Positions 16,334 through 24,362 of a stretch of 42,432 nt of DNA are shown piece after piece. The position numbers and the translations under genes are program-made. The notes under the pieces are model-generated. The model was given only the letters and a program-made list of their open reading frames with translations, made no database searches and had not been told where the DNA came from. Position 1 is the stretch's first letter. The number at the start of each line of letters is the position of its first letter. The stretch is from positions 1 to 42,432 of the forward strand of contig JAEYRB010000026.1 of assembly GCA_023409735.1 (NCBI GenBank), written 5' to 3'. The stretch comes from Bacillota bacterium. GTDB lineage: Bacteria; Bacillota; Clostridia; Acetivibrionales; DTU013.

Positions 16334-17719
16334 ATGGATGCGGCAATGAACCTGTTTGTTAAAGACAAAAAATTCTACTCCACGATATGTTTGATTGCAT
16401 TCCCGGTTGTGTTTCAGAACCTGATAACCTCAGGCGTTAACCTGATGGATACTCTGATGTTGACTGAGTGCGGTGAGCTTCAGCTTTCAGCTTCGTCTCT
16501 GGCCAACCAGTTTATAAGTATGTTCCAATTCATGTGTATGGGAATGGGTTATGGTGCAGCTGTTTTGACAGCTCAATTCTGGGGCGCAAATGATCCGCTC
16601 AGTATCAGGAAGGTTACAACACTGATGCTTCGGGTCTGTGTAACCTTAAGTTTGCTGTTTTCCTTTGTAACCATGGCTTTCCCGGATAAGATCATGTCAA
16701 TCTATACACCAGATGAGGAAATCATTTATCAAGGCGTACGCTATATGAGAATAAGTGGATTTACATATCTCCTTCATGGCTTGACATTGACACTAACGGC
16801 TATCCTACGTTCCGTAAAGGAAGTCAGGCTGCCGTTAATCACTTCTATTATCGCATTTTTTGTTAATTTGTTCTTTAACTGGATGCTCATTTTCGGTAAC
16901 TTAGGTGCGCCTAGAATGGAGATTGAAGGCGCAGCACTGGGTACATTGATCGCCAGAATTGTGGAGTGTGGAATTATATTCGTATACTTCATTTGCCTCG
17001 AAAAGCGGATACGATATCGCCTGTCAGATTTTTTCCGTTCTAGCAGCGAATATCTGAGGGATTATATACGTTACTGTATTCCTGTTTTGATCTCTGACAC
17101 GCTCCTTGGACTTGGGAACAACATTATCTCTGTTATCATGGGCCATATCGGAGCAAGCTTTGTCTCTGCATTTGCTATTGTTTCACAGCTGACCAGAATG
17201 ACAACTGTCCTGACACAAGGTGTTTCTAATTCCGCCAGTGTTATTACCGGCAATACACTTGGAGAGGGCAATAAGAAAAAGGCGTACGAACAGGGAATTA
17301 CGTTCCTGACGCTGGCTGTCATTCTGGGCATTGTAGTGTCTATCATCATTTATCTGATCAGCCCGCTTGTGGTTTATGGGTGTAATCTGAGTGAAGAAGC
17401 TGGCAGGATAGCACAGCAGCTGCTATATTCCATCAACATAACTATAGTGTTCAGCTCTGTCAATTCCATTCTTACTAAAGGCATACTTCGCGGCGGTGGA
17501 GATACCCGGTTCCTGATGGTTGCAGATATATTGTTCCTTTGGCTGGCATCTGTTCCATTAGGTTATCTGACAGGTCTTGTCTGGAAATGCTCGGCTTTTG
17601 TTGTCTATATGGCGCTGCACATCGACTGGATCATAAAGGCTATCTGGTGTTCCTTACGACTCATTCAGGGAAAGTGGGTTAATAATGCAGTAAAGGCAGT
17701 TGAATCTAAAGCTGCATAG
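16334..17719 (+). CDS. MATE-family multidrug/metabolite efflux transporter
   Basis: 461 residues, about 12 membrane segments in two similar halves, as usual for MATE antiporters that expel cationic drugs or metabolites using Na+ or H+. Typical features are the N-terminal LIAFPVVFQNLITSGVNLMD followed by TLM, and VLTAQFWGANDP in the first half. In the second half come LGLGNNIISVIMGHIG, NSASVITGNTLGEGN and ILRGGGDTRFLMV. ATG at 16334 and 16346 are both possible; neither has a strong Shine-Dalgarno (GGATGCGG lies before the second). It has its own promoter and terminator, so it is monocistronic. Confidence 0.92.
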   Translation: MDAAMNLFVKDKKFYSTICLIAFPVVFQNLITSGVNLMDTLMLTECGELQLSASSLANQFISMFQFMCMGMGYGAAVLTAQFWGANDPLSIRKVTTLMLRVCVTLSLLFSFVTMAFPDKIMSIYTPDEEIIYQGVRYMRISGFTYLLHGLTLTLTAILRSVKEVRLPLITSIIAFFVNLFFNWMLIFGNLGAPRMEIEGAALGTLIARIVECGIIFVYFICLEKRIRYRLSDFFRSSSEYLRDYIRYCIPVLISDTLLGLGNNIISVIMGHIGASFVSAFAIVSQLTRMTTVLTQGVSNSASVITGNTLGEGNKKKAYEQGITFLTLAVILGIVVSIIIYLISPLVVYGCNLSEEAGRIAQQLLYSINITIVFSSVNSILTKGILRGGGDTRFLMVADILFLWLASVPLGYLTGLVWKCSAFVVYMALHIDWIIKAIWCSLRLIQGKWVNNAVKAVESKAA

Positions 17720-17792
17720 GTGTGATTAATATGCATTCTTGAATATTTTATGAGTGATAGACGATAGTTCATATCTTGTGTTATGCTATTCA

Positions 17793-17880
17793 TGCGGGAA
17801 GTTTTCCTCCTTGTTCTGTTTGGGTGTGGTAACTTTAACATTACACTATTGGAGAACTTTCCGCACTTTTTATTTTTCTT
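17793..17880 (+). terminator. Long two-tier terminator after the MATE gene
   Basis: TGCGGGAAGTT (17793-17803) pairs with AACTTTCCGCA (17855-17865, one G-T pair). An inner stem GTGTGGTAA with TTACAC lies inside, and CTTTTTATTTTTC follows. This is long for a terminator and could also be a small RNA gene. Confidence 0.7.
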
Positions 17881-17935
17881 TGTAACACATGTATTGTAAT
17901 CCTACAACCACAAATGTTAAATTTTTAATAGACCA

Positions 17936-17964
17936 TTGAAAAACAATAAAAAGTAAAGTATATT
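17936..17964 (+). promoter_or_regulatory. Promoter of the IclR regulator gene
   Basis: TTGAAA (17936-17941), a 17-bp spacer and TATATT (17959-17964), 24 bp before the IclR start codon. Confidence 0.65.
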
Positions 17965-17987
17965 CTAATACTAAGAGGTATATTACT

Positions 17988-18776
17988 ATGGCAGAAAATC
18001 CTAAAACTCCTGGTATACAATCTGGGGAAAAAACATTATCCGTGCTTGAGTATCTGATTTTGAAACAGGAGCCGCTAAGGCTTCTTGATATTGCAAAAGA
18101 TATGTGTATGACGAATACATCTATAACCAGATATTTGAATACATTGATGGACAAAGGGTATGTAGAGCAGAATAAAGAGACTCTGAAGTATTCTGCAACG
18201 TATAAGATTGTAGCGCTGGCAAATCATATAAGTAAGAATACCGATTTGAAGCAGATTGCAAGGCCGTATCTGGAGCAGTTAGCAAAGCTTTATGGGGAGT
18301 CGGCAAGTATATCGGTAGAAGAGCGTATGTACTCGGTTTATATCGATGTGATTCGAGTGTCGAATTCTTTACTGATGACAATTCAACATGTGGGAAATGC
18401 AGCTCCGATGCACTGTACAGGCAATGGTAAGATTTTATTGCTGAATTATAGTGATGAGGACCTTGATCGTTTTATTGACACTCGGGGACTTCCGCGGTTT
18501 ACAAAGAATACATATGTAACAAAGGAAAGTCTGAAGCAGGAGTTAAATAGAATTAGAGAACGAGGATATGCATATGATGAGGAGGAACGAGAACTTGGAA
18601 TCCGATGTATGGCATTTCCTATATATAATGCACAGGGCAAAATCGTTGCAGGAATGAGTGTAACCGGTCCAAAAGCCCGAATGACAGATGAGTTTCTAGA
18701 ACAGCGTATTGACAAATTTCGAGATATTACTGTTCAGGTATCCAGGAAACTGGGATATAAGGTGCTTGAAAAGTAA
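17988..18776 (+). CDS. IclR-family transcriptional regulator
   Basis: 262 residues. An N-terminal winged helix-turn-helix (SVLEYLILKQEPLRLLDIAK followed by CMTNTSITRYLNTLMDKGYV, about 17-63) precedes an IclR effector-binding domain (about 90-255) with GNAAPMHCTGNGKILL and RGYAYDEEERELGIRCMAFP. Such proteins usually control the adjacent catabolic operon and bind a small organic acid or sugar. RBS AAGAGG is 8 nt from ATG. It sits directly upstream of the carbohydrate locus with its own promoter and a terminator behind it. A palindromic sequence over the next operon's transcription start (18936-18962) is the likely target. Confidence 0.93.
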   Translation: MAENPKTPGIQSGEKTLSVLEYLILKQEPLRLLDIAKDMCMTNTSITRYLNTLMDKGYVEQNKETLKYSATYKIVALANHISKNTDLKQIARPYLEQLAKLYGESASISVEERMYSVYIDVIRVSNSLLMTIQHVGNAAPMHCTGNGKILLLNYSDEDLDRFIDTRGLPRFTKNTYVTKESLKQELNRIRERGYAYDEEERELGIRCMAFPIYNAQGKIVAGMSVTGPKARMTDEFLEQRIDKFRDITVQVSRKLGYKVLEK

Positions 18777-18824
18777 ACGAAATTGCATGTAAAAGGAACT
18801 AATATAAACTAGGAAGACATAAAG

Positions 18825-18870
18825 AGATGTACAGACTAATACAAAAAGTTAGTGTTTACATCTTTTTTTT
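18825..18870 (+). terminator. Terminator after the IclR gene
   Basis: AGATGTA and TACATCT arms with inner ACTAA/TTAGT pairing, followed by nine T. It separates the regulator from the promoter of the carbohydrate operon. Confidence 0.85.
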
Positions 18871-18892
18871 TGTGCAAAAACCATAAAAATTA

Positions 18893-18921
18893 TTGACATC
18901 ATACTTAGAATCTTGTATATT
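18893..18921 (+). promoter_or_regulatory. Promoter of the IclR-linked carbohydrate operon
   Basis: TTGACA (18893-18898), a 17-bp spacer and TATATT (18916-18921). Start of transcription should be near 18928, just before the operator-like palindromes. Confidence 0.8.
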
Positions 18922-18935
18922 AAAGGTACAAAAAA

Positions 18936-18962
18936 CGAAAACAATTTTCGCATAGCGAAATT
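18936..18962 (+). promoter_or_regulatory. Overlapping palindromes, candidate IclR operator
   Basis: CGAAAA-CAA-TTTTCG (18936-18950) and TTTCGC-ATA-GCGAAA (18946-18960) overlap, so three half-sites share the CGAAA/TTTCG word. Position just past the predicted start of transcription fits repression by promoter blocking. Assignment to this IclR protein is by proximity only. Confidence 0.55.
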
Positions 18963-19015
18963 GGGCGAGAAGCAAATAAGCTGCTTTTTTGCCGTCTCTA
19001 AGGAAGGAGCAAACT

Positions 19016-20410
19016 ATGAATAAGAAACTTAGTTTATTAGTGCTTGCAGCATTAATAACAACAACTCTCCTCGGATGTGGAGGCAAACAGACAGTGCAGA
19101 AACCGGTAGAGACCAAAGCACCAGAAAAGGTTGAAGCGCAGACAACGGAAACTGGCGATACTGCTACAGCGGATGACATCGATTACTCAGGAACCATTAC
19201 CATGATCTGCGGTGCAGAAGCTACCACCGCATTCGATGCCATAAAGGCTGAATATCAGAAGCTTCATCCCGATGTAAATGTTGAGTATATCATCTGGGAA
19301 ACCATAACTGATTTTGAAACCATGATGACGAACTACATAGCAACCGATACGCTTCCTGATATGTATTGCTCTCAGGTAGGTGTTGTTGAACAGCAGTATG
19401 CATCAGAAGGATATTTATTACCATTAGATGATCTGAATATTGAAGAGAATCTGGTTAACGGTGATAAGAGCTTGATTAAGTACAAGGATTCTTTATATGC
19501 ATTCCCGATGACAATCGGATATTCAGTAACTTTCTGTAATAATGATAAGTTAAAGGAACTTGGAATTGACATCACTTATGATAACTATCCTAAATCCATG
19601 GATGAATTTGTTGATTTATTGCAGAAATGTCGTGATGCCGGATGCGAGTATCCTTTTAGCGTAGCTGGTTCAGATACTTCTTCCTGTACTGCATGGCCTT
19701 TCCAGTATATGTATCAGGTACTCTACGGAGAGAATCCGAACTTCTATGCGGACGTACTTTCAGGCAAGGCAAACTGGTCTGATCCTGAATTCGTAAAGAT
19801 GTTTGATGAGTATAACAGATTGAGAGAGTATATGGCTCCTGATACGACTGCTAAGACAAATGATGGCCAGAAAGCTGATTTTATTAGCGGCGAAGCAATC
19901 TTCTACAGCCAGACAGCAGGTACTCTGAGCACAATTAGAAATCTGGATCCTGATATGGACATCTTGATGATTCCTGCTTCTTTCACTGAGAAACCTGAAG
20001 ATCAGACTATGATCGGTGGATTTGACAGTGGTATATCTATTACTACTGGTGCTGAGAACCCTGAACTTTGTAAGGATTTCCTAAAGTTTATTGCTTCTAA
20101 AGAAGGTTGTGCGATTTTCTGTAACAATTCCGCAAGTATTCCGACTGTAAAGGGCGCAGTTGCTAATAGTGATCCTGCATTTAGATTGATTCTTGAAATT
20201 GCAAGTAAGGGAGATCTTCCGAATAGTGCGATTCTCTCAAGACAGTGGATTTCCGGTTTCAAGGAGCTGTTAAAGACCGGGTGCCAAAACTGGCTCGTAG
20301 GCGAAGGTGCACAGCAGGTTGCAGATAAGATTAATAAAGAACACACGAGATTGATGGAGGCTAGCCCTGAGTGGGTTAAAGACTTCCTTGCTGATTATGA
20401 GTATAAATAA
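19016..20410 (+). CDS. Sugar ABC transporter substrate-binding lipoprotein (family 1)
   Basis: 464 residues. A lipoprotein signal (MNKKLSLLVLAALITTTLLG followed by Cys, lipobox LLGC) precedes a Thr/Glu-rich linker and a family 1 extracellular solute-binding fold (GTITMICGAEATTAFDAIKA, TLPDMYCSQVGVVEQQY, SGEAIFYSQTAGTL, ITTGAENPELCKDFLKFIAS). I start at 19016, behind AAGGAGGA-like spacing, rather than an upstream in-frame codon at 18989. It captures an oligosaccharide outside the membrane and hands it to the two permeases that follow. A terminator-like hairpin after its stop probably makes it more abundant than the permeases. Confidence 0.93.
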   Translation: MNKKLSLLVLAALITTTLLGCGGKQTVQKPVETKAPEKVEAQTTETGDTATADDIDYSGTITMICGAEATTAFDAIKAEYQKLHPDVNVEYIIWETITDFETMMTNYIATDTLPDMYCSQVGVVEQQYASEGYLLPLDDLNIEENLVNGDKSLIKYKDSLYAFPMTIGYSVTFCNNDKLKELGIDITYDNYPKSMDEFVDLLQKCRDAGCEYPFSVAGSDTSSCTAWPFQYMYQVLYGENPNFYADVLSGKANWSDPEFVKMFDEYNRLREYMAPDTTAKTNDGQKADFISGEAIFYSQTAGTLSTIRNLDPDMDILMIPASFTEKPEDQTMIGGFDSGISITTGAENPELCKDFLKFIASKEGCAIFCNNSASIPTVKGAVANSDPAFRLILEIASKGDLPNSAILSRQWISGFKELLKTGCQNWLVGEGAQQVADKINKEHTRLMEASPEWVKDFLADYEYK

Positions 20411-20430
20411 ATCGAAATAAACTATTGTGC

Positions 20431-20465
20431 GGGTGCTGACTTTTTGGGCCAGCACCCATATTTTT
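20431..20465 (+). terminator. Partial terminator between binding protein and permease genes
   Basis: GGGTGCTG (20431-20438) and CAGCACCC (20450-20457) form an 8-bp GC-rich stem followed by ATATTTTT. In-operon position suggests partial termination or 3'-end protection that raises binding-protein mRNA relative to permease mRNA. Confidence 0.75.
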
Positions 20466-20484
20466 CATGATTATGAGGTACCCT

Positions 20485-21399
20485 ATGAACAAAATTATCA
20501 ATGTAAATAATTTTCAAACAAAGCGGGAAAAAAGAAAAGCCATGGTTATCGAATTCTTGTTGGTAGCCCCCGCACTTGCTTTGTATTTTGTGTTTGTAGT
20601 ATATCCTCTCTTTGGTGGTATTATCTATAGTATGACCGATTGGGATGGGGTACGCAGAACCTTTAACTTTGTTGGCTTCCAGAACTACATAGATATTTTA
20701 CATGATTCCCATGTATTGGAACCGCTAAAGAATACTTTCATCTATGCATTCTTCAATACAGTATTTTTGAATATTCTTGGATTGCTGATGGCGATCGGAG
20801 CAGAGAGCGTAAGACGTGGAAGGAATGTTTTCCGAGCGTTGCTTTATATTCCCTCTGTATTGAGTGCAATTCTTGTTGGCTTTGTGTTTAACTTTATTTT
20901 TGATAAGTCTCTTGGAGCACTTGGACAGCAGCTTGGTATCGAGGTTATGGCAAACAATTTGCTGGGAAGCAAATCATTTGCACTTGCAATGGGCATTCTT
21001 GTCACCAGCTGGAAGTCAGCGGGTTGGTATATGGTTGTATATATTGCAGGCCTTAATAATATAGATCAGTCTCTTTATGATGCTGCTTCTGTTGATGGCG
21101 TATCCGGTTGGAAGAGATTCTGGTATGTTACATTCCCTCTGTTAGCTCCTTCTTTCACCATCAATATGGTACTTGCAGTTGAACGTTCCTTCAAACAGTA
21201 CGATTTAATGTATGCATTGACAGGTGGTGGTCCTGGTCGTGCCAGTGAGCTCATCTCTATGACCATTTATAATGAGTCATTTACTAATAAGCGAGCAGGT
21301 TATGGTACTGCATTAGGTGTCATCCTATTTCTCATTATTGTGGTGATTACATTATTCCAGATGAAAGTATTAAGAAAGAGGGAAGAAGATGCGTACTAA
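20485..21399 (+). CDS. Sugar ABC transporter permease (MalF/UgpA type)
   Basis: 304 residues with about six membrane segments beginning with the typical LLVAPALALYFVFVVYPLFG and SMTDWDG. The ATPase-docking EAA-type loop is visible (DAASVDGVSGWKRFWYVTFP, about residue 200-219). I start at 20485 (MNKIINV), preceded by GAGGT; in-frame ATGs at 20467 and 20473 are less well placed. It overlaps the next permease gene by 11 bp. No ATP-binding gene follows, so a shared MsmX-like ATPase encoded elsewhere is expected. Confidence 0.93.
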   Translation: MNKIINVNNFQTKREKRKAMVIEFLLVAPALALYFVFVVYPLFGGIIYSMTDWDGVRRTFNFVGFQNYIDILHDSHVLEPLKNTFIYAFFNTVFLNILGLLMAIGAESVRRGRNVFRALLYIPSVLSAILVGFVFNFIFDKSLGALGQQLGIEVMANNLLGSKSFALAMGILVTSWKSAGWYMVVYIAGLNNIDQSLYDAASVDGVSGWKRFWYVTFPLLAPSFTINMVLAVERSFKQYDLMYALTGGGPGRASELISMTIYNESFTNKRAGYGTALGVILFLIIVVITLFQMKVLRKREEDAY

Positions 21400-22261
21400 T
21401 AAGAATAAAGAGCTGATTGCAAATAAAAGATCACCAAGACGAGTGTTCTCGGATGTATTGATTACAGCGATTATGATTGTGCTCGTGATAGTAATTCTTT
21501 ATCCGTTCATGGTTATGCTACTGGTATCTCTGAAAGATACAAAGGAAGCGTTGATCAGTCCGAACAGTATTCCGAATAAATTACTTTTGGGAAACTACCT
21601 GAAAGCATGGAAAAGTATGAATTATCCAAAGGTTTTTGGAAATACGGTATATATTACTGTAGCCAGTCTGGCAGGAATTATTCTGTTCTCGGGTATTTGT
21701 TCCTATGTAATTGCATGGTCAACTCGTAAGAAGTTCTACAATGCAATATATTTACTGTTTATCTGTGGAATTATGATTCCGTTCTATACGGCATTGGTTC
21801 CGCTGACAAAGCTAATGACAGATCTTCATCTGAATAACTCTCTTACCGGTATGATCTTGTTTTATATTGGCCGAAATATGCCAATGGCAGTATTCTTATA
21901 TACCGGATTTATCCGAGGTGTATCCGGAGAGATATTAGAAGCGAGTAAGGTAGAGGGTGCAAATATCTGGCAGGTGTACTGGAAGATTATGTTTCCGATC
22001 ATGAAGCCGATTACATCTACTATCCTTGTTTTGGATGCATTGAATATTTGGAATGATTATTTGTTCCCGAAGATCATGCTGATTGGAAAGAACCTTCGTA
22101 CCATTACTCTTGCTCAGGCTTACTTCAAAGGTGAGAACTCAGGCATGATGAACCTGACCTTTGCTGCTTATATTTTAACAATTATTCCGATTATTATCTT
22201 CTACTTTGTATTCCAGAAAAACATAGTAGAAGGTGTTGCAGCAGGAGCGGTTAAAGGCTAA
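21389..22261 (+). CDS. Sugar ABC transporter permease (MalG/UgpE type)
   Basis: 290 residues, six membrane segments, EAA loop in EASKVEGANIWQVYWKIMFP (about residues 190-209) and the usual C-terminal VEGVAAGAVKG. ATG at 21389 lies behind GAGGGAAGAAG within the end of the preceding permease gene. Partner of that permease; the pair forms the channel of the importer. The short gap to the next gene carries the AAAGGAG ribosome site of the first glycosidase-like gene. Confidence 0.93.
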   Translation: MRTNKNKELIANKRSPRRVFSDVLITAIMIVLVIVILYPFMVMLLVSLKDTKEALISPNSIPNKLLLGNYLKAWKSMNYPKVFGNTVYITVASLAGIILFSGICSYVIAWSTRKKFYNAIYLLFICGIMIPFYTALVPLTKLMTDLHLNNSLTGMILFYIGRNMPMAVFLYTGFIRGVSGEILEASKVEGANIWQVYWKIMFPIMKPITSTILVLDALNIWNDYLFPKIMLIGKNLRTITLAQAYFKGENSGMMNLTFAAYILTIIPIIIFYFVFQKNIVEGVAAGAVKG

Positions 22262-22283
22262 TTCCCAGAAAGGAGATTCAAAT

Positions 22284-24335
22284 ATGGGACTTACAGAGTG
22301 GTGGAAACAACCAATGCGAGTAATGCAATATAATCTGCAGGTCAGAGACACTCCCATGATGAATCCAAAACAAATTGCAGAAGAAACGGTTGAGCTTGGA
22401 GCGAATGTTGTTGTAATGAATGTTGGAGGAATCTATGCCTGGTATCCTAGCAAAATTCCGTATCATCATATTAATGAGTACCTTCCTGAAAAGACAGATC
22501 TGCTCCACAACCTGATTGATGAATTTCATGCTCGTAACATTAAGTTTGTTGCCAGATTTGATTTTAGTATTACAGATGATACGACATATTTGAAAAAGCC
22601 CCAGTGGTTTGCTAGACATAAGGATAAGTCTCCGTATTTCAGAGGCGAAAAGCGGATGGGAAATTGGTCTCTCTTTCTGAATACCTGCGCTTTGTGCGGA
22701 TATCGTAACGAAGAAGTTGCAGACCCGGTAATGCGCGAGGTTCTTTCAGAATATGACATTGATGGAGTGTTTCTCAATGCACCTCACCCAACTGCTTGTT
22801 TCTGTTCCAGATGTCAGGATAAATACCAGAAAATATATGGAACAGCGATGCCTGATACACCGGAGGAGTTCGAACAAACATGGTTTACTGAATGCATGAA
22901 ATATAATATTGGTACAATCTATCGGGCAATCAAACAGACCAGAGAAGAGGTTCCCCTCATTCTTTATTATGTACCATATAGCGGTAAATCAAAGTCGTTT
23001 GGTCGATTTGACCGTGACAGCATATATGATCGATATCTGACCTCGGATCTGATTTGTACCGAATCTCAGAATGTACTGTCGCATGGAGTAAATAATCTTC
23101 CTCCAACAATTCATCCGATTATCGCGATGAAATCAGGTCAGCTTCCTGATAGGGAAAAGCTACCTTTTGGAATCATTCACTCCTGTCCGGGAATGGATTG
23201 GCGGCATGTTGGATTACCAGTAGCGGAATACCTTCCATGGATGGCACAGGTTCCTGCTTCTGGTGGCACAATCTGGCATTCTGTGACCGGATATCCTACT
23301 ACGATAACTGATAAACGGGTTCTTACAGCAGTTGGAAAGATTGACCACATGATCATGAAGGTAGAGAATACCATGCAGGGAGCATCCTATCGAAGCAATG
23401 TTTGTCTCATGTGGATCGATTCGGATTCTGCAAAGGGTATTGCAGATTCTTTTGTGAAGAGTCATGTCCAGTTTGACCTGATGCACGATTATGACTTCAG
23501 ACCACAAGATCTTAGGAAATACGGTGCCGTATTTGTGCCGGATGGATATCCGATGACGGATGATATTGCTGCAGAATTGAAGCAGTTTGTGGAAGCAGGT
23601 GGTACTGTGATTCGTGAGAGTACAGATGAGTTGGAACTCAATGCCCACGCAGATCTGTACGGAATCACAACGGATACTTATAAGAGTGAATATCTGGTTG
23701 CCAGCTATATCCGCTTTGAGCAAAAGGGCGAGCATCTGCGCAAAGGAATGGAAACGGACAAGATTGGGCTTCGTGGAGAGGTTTGCTATGTGGTTCCTAA
23801 GTGTGGTACGAATGTTCTTGCAACACTGGTTCCTCCCTTTGCCCCGTATGAAGTAGTAGGAGCACCACCTGAGAGAGCGTCCATACCAGTAAGTCATACA
23901 GATCTGCCGCTACTAATTGAGAAGAAAATCGGAGCAGGTACTGTAATTACAATACCTTTCTCTGTTGGAAAATTGATTACAAAGTACCATCTGGTGGATC
24001 ATTATGACCTGATTCACAATATCGTGGATTCTGCGCTTGGTGATAAAAATGATCTTGTGATTAGAGCTCCTCACGATGTGCAGGTAACAGCCTATAATAA
24101 TCAGGATAAGGTCCTTGTACACTTCGTGAATGCAGTAGGTCAGCGACCACTGCTAGATAATATTCCAATCGTGGGAATCTCTTTCTCAATGAAAGTTCCG
24201 AACGGAAAAGCTATTAAGTGTGTTGCTTCTATGATTGAGGAAACAGAAGTGATGTATGAAGTTGTTGATAATTATGTAAATATTATGATTCCGAGACTTA
24301 CGATCTGGGATATGATTCAGATCGATATAGAATGA
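22284..24335 (+). CDS. Putative intracellular glycosyl hydrolase (GHL6-like, with beta-galactosidase trimerisation-like domain)
   Basis: 683 residues, no signal peptide. The N-terminal part reads as a TIM barrel (MRVMQYNLQVRDTPMMN, VVMNVGGIYAWYPSKIPYHH, KFVARFDFSITDD, DIDGVFLNAPHPTACFCSRC), matching my recollection of the hypothetical glycosyl hydrolase 6 family. The middle (LMHDYDFRPQDLRKYGAVFV, AELKQFVEAGGTVIRES) resembles the class I glutaminase-like trimerisation domain of GH42-type enzymes. The C-terminal 150 residues look like beta-sandwich. A CxxC pair (CFCSRCQDKY) is typical of the family. Start at 22284 follows AAAGGAG; an in-frame start at 22233 would overlap the permease. Likely cleaves the imported oligosaccharide in the cytosol. 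Catalytic residues are not assigned. Confidence 0.75.
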   Translation: MGLTEWWKQPMRVMQYNLQVRDTPMMNPKQIAEETVELGANVVVMNVGGIYAWYPSKIPYHHINEYLPEKTDLLHNLIDEFHARNIKFVARFDFSITDDTTYLKKPQWFARHKDKSPYFRGEKRMGNWSLFLNTCALCGYRNEEVADPVMREVLSEYDIDGVFLNAPHPTACFCSRCQDKYQKIYGTAMPDTPEEFEQTWFTECMKYNIGTIYRAIKQTREEVPLILYYVPYSGKSKSFGRFDRDSIYDRYLTSDLICTESQNVLSHGVNNLPPTIHPIIAMKSGQLPDREKLPFGIIHSCPGMDWRHVGLPVAEYLPWMAQVPASGGTIWHSVTGYPTTITDKRVLTAVGKIDHMIMKVENTMQGASYRSNVCLMWIDSDSAKGIADSFVKSHVQFDLMHDYDFRPQDLRKYGAVFVPDGYPMTDDIAAELKQFVEAGGTVIRESTDELELNAHADLYGITTDTYKSEYLVASYIRFEQKGEHLRKGMETDKIGLRGEVCYVVPKCGTNVLATLVPPFAPYEVVGAPPERASIPVSHTDLPLLIEKKIGAGTVITIPFSVGKLITKYHLVDHYDLIHNIVDSALGDKNDLVIRAPHDVQVTAYNNQDKVLVHFVNAVGQRPLLDNIPIVGISFSMKVPNGKAIKCVASMIEETEVMYEVVDNYVNIMIPRLTIWDMIQIDIE

Positions 24336-24362
24336 TGGAATGAAAGGAATAAAGGAATTAAT

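Noticed and set aside
23214..23897. 227-codon minus-strand ORF inside the GHL6-like gene
   Set aside because: Antisense to a strongly supported gene, no RBS and Cys/Ser/Ile-rich composition typical of shadow frames.
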